From: an uncultured Prevotella sp.
Lineage (GTDB): Bacteria; Bacteroidota; Bacteroidia; Bacteroidales; Bacteroidaceae
Assembly: GCA_900557255.1 (NCBI GenBank)
Contig: USSA01000043.1
Span: forward strand, 1-18,824
Length of the DNA: 18,824 bases
Reading direction: 5' to 3'
How positions within the stretch are numbered: position 1 is the first letter of the stretch; every line of letters begins with the position of its first letter. The position numbers and the translations under genes are program-made. Positions 17,101 through 18,824 of this stretch are shown in pieces. The notes beneath the pieces were generated by a model. That model was not told the origin of the DNA. It saw only the letters and a program-made list of their open reading frames with translations, and did not search any database.

Positions 17101-18304
17101 AATTAAGAGTATCTTCAAGACCTTCTTCAGGGCTTCTAATGCGATAAATTCTCAGGAAATGGGAAGTGGATTAGGACTGATGCTTACACGGAAGCTTGTA
17201 GAGAAATTAGGAGGAAAGCTTAGTTTCGTAAGTGAGGAAGGAAAGGGTACTACTTTCTGTGTGAAGATGCCATTAGGTAATGTAACGGATTCTTCTGTCC
17301 GGCTTGTAGGAGAAAAGAAAAATGTTGCAACTGAATCTTCTTTAGCTGAAGATAAGCATGATGAAACTAGCCAGACTGTGTCTTCTGCGGTTCAGCAGGA
17401 TGCTGATGTTTCAACGGATACACTTCTTTTTGTCGATGACAATGAAGATCTTCGCAAATATATCAGAATGACTTTTGGTGATTCTTATCAAGTAGTTGAT
17501 GTGGAGAGTGCAGAGGCTGCCTTGAAATATTTGAAAGAGGGCGGGGTATGTGATATCGTTGTTTCTGATGTCATGATGCCGGGAATGCACGGAGATGAGT
17601 TCTGTCGCAGCATCAAGGAAAATAAGGAAACCTCATGGCTGCCTGTTATCCTGCTGACTGCTAAGGCTGGTCGTGACTTTATGATAGAAGGACTCGGACT
17701 TGGTGCTGATGACTATATAGCCAAGCCATTCGATACTGCTATTCTTGCGAGTAAGGTTGCCAGTATTTTGAAGAATCGTCGCCGGTTGAGTCAGTATTAT
17801 ATGGACAGAAGCCTTGCTCTTGTTAGAGGAGAGGTTGCTTCTGGGTCTGCTTCTTCCGAGCAGATTGTGGGTTCTGATTCTTCCGATGAACACTTGGAAC
17901 CTACTGGAACTTCTGAAGAGAAAAAGGATGATACTGTCTTGAATAAGCAAGGCCAGACATTCGAAAATGTGGCAGAAGCTGTTCTGGATCCGCAAGACCA
18001 GGCTTTTGTAGATAAAGCTACCCGTCTGGTGTTGACTCATCTGAGCGACACAGACTTTAATATTGACCGACTCTGTAGAGAGATGGCGATGAGCAGAACG
18101 CTTTTCTATGGTAGGCTGAAGACTCTTACGGGTCAAAGTCCGCAGGATTTTATGCGTTTGATACGTCTGGAGCAGGCTGCAATCTTCCTGAAACAGGGGG
18201 ATAGTGTGCTGGATGTATCTGTGAAAGCCGGTTTTGTAAATGTGAAGTACTTTAGTACTGTATTTAAAAAGCACTTTGGGGTTTCTCCAAGTAAGTATCT
18301 GTAA
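14171..18304 (+). CDS. Hybrid two-component system regulator (HTCS)
   Basis: A 1377-residue one-protein sensor-regulator typical of Bacteroidota glycan loci. From the ATG at 14171 it has a signal peptide (1-23), a periplasmic sensor of many Reg_prop beta-propeller repeats (about 30-660; MWISTKRGVDRYNG, LWTGSYSGGVDL, IWVGCLDGD), a Y_Y_Y domain (about 667-775) and a transmembrane helix (about 783-801). The HisKA site is AHNIRTPL with H824, then HATPase motifs (N940 in LLSNAIKY, DTGIGIP from 968, GSGLGL 998-1003). The receiver has D1089/D1090, phospho-acceptor D1133, T1163 and K1185. An AraC-type helix-turn-helix domain follows (about 1280-1377). An in-frame TTG at 14141 overlaps the -7 box, so it cannot be the start. 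Unusual points are Asn after the active-site His, where Glu is most common, and a Ser/Glu/Asp-rich linker of about 70 residues between receiver and DNA-binding domain. It precedes a GH5 gene and probably activates it, the SusC operon, or both. Confidence 0.95.
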   Translation: MKRYKSCTLIILLLLASALQAYAHISRNMFMLSNLNTDNGLSSPRVYSIVEAEDGAMWISTKRGVDRYNGQQVTNYTLYTKMPYSDASGRCIKLTKDAQHLIYAYDNKGKVYIYDKRKDTFVLKCNLQHILGGSIVLNELLVDEKGNFWLAMDRGIYCLSAATDGKEIVRETAKGRFVLKNTYINHIQFIGQKLLIGTFKDVYCYSMSARKLEKKISGSSVVSSYHDIAGHRIWLGTFHEGVKVMDDRTWKLIKSADFQSLQNIPKIPVRSIILYDKQTLLMAVDGAGIYAYDSSNKQTKLLLDTDGRPGNVLNGNGLYTLCCDRFGDLWTGSYSGGVDLAIPMKHTLEYITHEYLNNQSLIDNCVNDVFQSRDGKIWYATDKGVSVYDAQTRLWHHGLYNKVALTICQTVDGRILVGTYGNGVYQVHADGTSMPAYSVETGMLKSDYVFSLFTDSDGNIWVGCLDGDMACFPSDKYNLNGTGKSVFYLPVNEVQCITESPDKRFIAVGTSHGGYLIDKREPLHPRRFFYPEQYPGKDINLFVNSMAFQDSRHIWIGTDGGGLYDYDFLTKKFKRYTNQDALPSNTVYGLIKGINGNLWISTDKGLAFMKQGKIVNLNIFKGMEREYNRMSVACTSDGRVLFGSNDGVVALTPMFAKGLNYAAPLRIHSVEVEGVERSDYWNECLFEMLKEGKLSLSHNENTLVVSFESINYQYQYDIQYQYYLEGYDRNWSKPSSNQLARFVNLPSGSYVLHVKAICRSNGRELGETALEIHIAQPWWNTWWAWIIYLCIFAAILYFVWQYYKERLQRKYYDEKINFFVNTAHNIRTPLSLVLAPLDNLANDSSLSEKSRGFLDMAHRNGNKLLKMVTELLDFQKVEQSAEQVRLQDIELPMLLRVQLEKFVLAAQEKHIQLCIETCPQQQIHSDVKMMDLILENLLSNAIKYTPQGGKVTLSASVEGKMAMIHVCDTGIGIPKAEIKSIFKTFFRASNAINSQEMGSGLGLMLTRKLVEKLGGKLSFVSEEGKGTTFCVKMPLGNVTDSSVRLVGEKKNVATESSLAEDKHDETSQTVSSAVQQDADVSTDTLLFVDDNEDLRKYIRMTFGDSYQVVDVESAEAALKYLKEGGVCDIVVSDVMMPGMHGDEFCRSIKENKETSWLPVILLTAKAGRDFMIEGLGLGADDYIAKPFDTAILASKVASILKNRRRLSQYYMDRSLALVRGEVASGSASSEQIVGSDSSDEHLEPTGTSEEKKDDTVLNKQGQTFENVAEAVLDPQDQAFVDKATRLVLTHLSDTDFNIDRLCREMAMSRTLFYGRLKTLTGQSPQDFMRLIRLEQAAIFLKQGDSVLDVSVKAGFVNVKYFSTVFKKHFGVSPSKYL

Positions 18305-18325
18305 ATTAGAGTTTTAAATTCAAAG

Positions 18326-18371
18326 AAAAGGTTTCTGCTTAGACGATATGTCTGAATTGAAACCTTTTTTT
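18326..18371 (+). terminator. Rho-independent terminator of the HTCS gene
   Basis: AAAAGGTTTC (18326-18335) pairs with GAAACCTTTT (18359-18368), and an inner AGAC/GTCT (18341-18344, 18350-18353) tops the hairpin. The U-run 18365-18371 follows. It starts 22 nt after the HTCS stop. Confidence 0.85.
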
Positions 18372-18406
18372 GTTTGTTATCTAACCCTCTGAAAGTTCCT
18401 TTTCTT

Positions 18407-18414
18407 TATCTTTG
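18407..18414 (+). promoter_or_regulatory. -7 box of the GH5 gene promoter
   Basis: TATCTTTG fits the Bacteroidota -7 consensus, with initiation expected near 18420 and a leader of about 65 nt. No TTG-type -33 element is present 18-21 nt upstream, as also seen for the SusC operon promoter, consistent with control by an activator. Confidence 0.6.
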
Positions 18415-18483
18415 CAACCAGATTCTGTTAAGTAAGTCAAACAGTTATTTAAAAAACGAAACAATAACAATATAAACATAAAA

Positions 18484-18824
18484 ATGAAAAGGAACTTTTT
18501 GAAAATTAGCCTCTTTTTAATAGGCGTCTTCACATGTTTCTCATGCGAAGCAAGTACATTGCCCTCATCCGGCAGTTCTGATGGTGTAGGCGAATCCATA
18601 CCTACTGCCCAGCAATGGAATAAAGATGTTGTGGGGTGGAATCTTGGCAACGAATTCGAGTGCTCAGCTCCTGGACAGGATGGTGAGTCGATGCAGATTG
18701 GCAACCCTGATGGTTCTATCCATGCAGAGACAGCCTGGGGCAATCCCGTTGTTACCAAGAAGATGATACAAGCCGTGAAGAAGGCAGGTTTCAATGCCAT
18801 CCGTATTCCAATCCGTTGGCAGTG
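18484..18824 (+). CDS. Secreted GH5 family glycoside hydrolase (N-terminal part, cut by the window end)
   Basis: The first 113 codons of a gene that continues past the window. An N-terminal signal sequence (KISLFLIGVFTCFSC) with a probable lipidation cysteine at residue 21 is followed by a Ser/Gly-rich tether. The start of a GH5 barrel follows: VVGWNLGNEFEC (about 49-60), AETAWGNPVVTKKMIQAVKKAGFN, and IRIPIRWQ at the edge. WNLGN, ET(A/S)WGNP and RIP(I/V)xW are standard landmarks of GH5 endo-beta-glucanases and related enzymes. The catalytic glutamates lie beyond the window, so subfamily and activity cannot be read. The start at 18484 gives a good signal peptide and follows the promoter. Placed directly after the HTCS, it is probably part of the same glycan-use locus. 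Confidence 0.85.
   Translation, partial: MKRNFLKISLFLIGVFTCFSCEASTLPSSGSSDGVGESIPTAQQWNKDVVGWNLGNEFECSAPGQDGESMQIGNPDGSIHAETAWGNPVVTKKMIQAVKKAGFNAIRIPIRWQ

Noticed and set aside
17633..18274. Minus-strand open frame of 213 codons opposite the HTCS receiver and AraC domains
   Set aside because: It lies wholly opposite strongly conserved plus-strand domains and shows no signal peptide, motif or promoter.
18381..18800. Minus-strand open frame of 139 codons at the window end
   Set aside because: It overlaps the GH5 promoter, signal peptide and conserved barrel start on the plus strand, and its translation has no recognisable features.

Overview
The window looks like a chromosomal stretch of a gut-type Bacteroidota, most probably Prevotella/Segatella. 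The evidence is a SusC/SusD pair, lipoproteins with Bacteroidota-style signals, a hybrid two-component system, a SusR-like (DUF6377-type) regulator, Bacteroidota -7 boxes (TAnnTTTG) in front of most transcription units, and no Shine-Dalgarno sequences. No tRNA, rRNA, CRISPR array or complete insertion sequence is visible.

Layout. 14-378 (minus): remains of an AraC-type regulator with an internal deletion, a frameshift and stop codons. 391-435: a 12-bp inverted repeat. 546-1451: an Rpn/PD-(D/E)XK 'transposase-family' nuclease with a 12-bp coding tandem repeat, a good promoter and a strong terminator. 1452-1791: regulatory DNA for the next operon. 1792-9352: a polysaccharide-utilisation operon encoding SusC, SusD, a GH30 glucanase lipoprotein (closest to subfamily 3, endo-beta-1,6-glucanase) and a SusE/F-like surface glycan-binding lipoprotein whose reading frame runs through its own terminator. 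9384-11090: SusR-like membrane regulator with its own promoter. 11304-12614: AAA ATPase with a DUF4143 C-terminus, behind a leader that can fold in two competing ways. 12640-12743: interspersed GGTGAAGAG repeats and hairpins between convergent genes. 12759-14045 (minus): M18 aminopeptidase. 14171-18304: a hybrid two-component system (HTCS). 18484-18824: start of a secreted GH5 glycosidase cut by the window end.

How the genes fit together. The GH30 lipoprotein and the glycan-binding lipoprotein would bind and cut a beta-glucan, probably beta-1,6-linked, at the cell surface. SusD and SusC would import the oligosaccharides. The SusR-like protein and the HTCS are two sensors of different architecture; the HTCS sits directly upstream of the GH5 gene, and either could control the SusC operon. 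The ATPase and aminopeptidase between them have housekeeping or accessory roles and appear to split the locus.

The most notable observations are the SusE/F-like ORF that continues through a rho-independent terminator and the next gene's promoter, the competing hairpins ahead of the ATPase, repeated candidate operators upstream of susC, and a hairpin that contains the susD stop codon.
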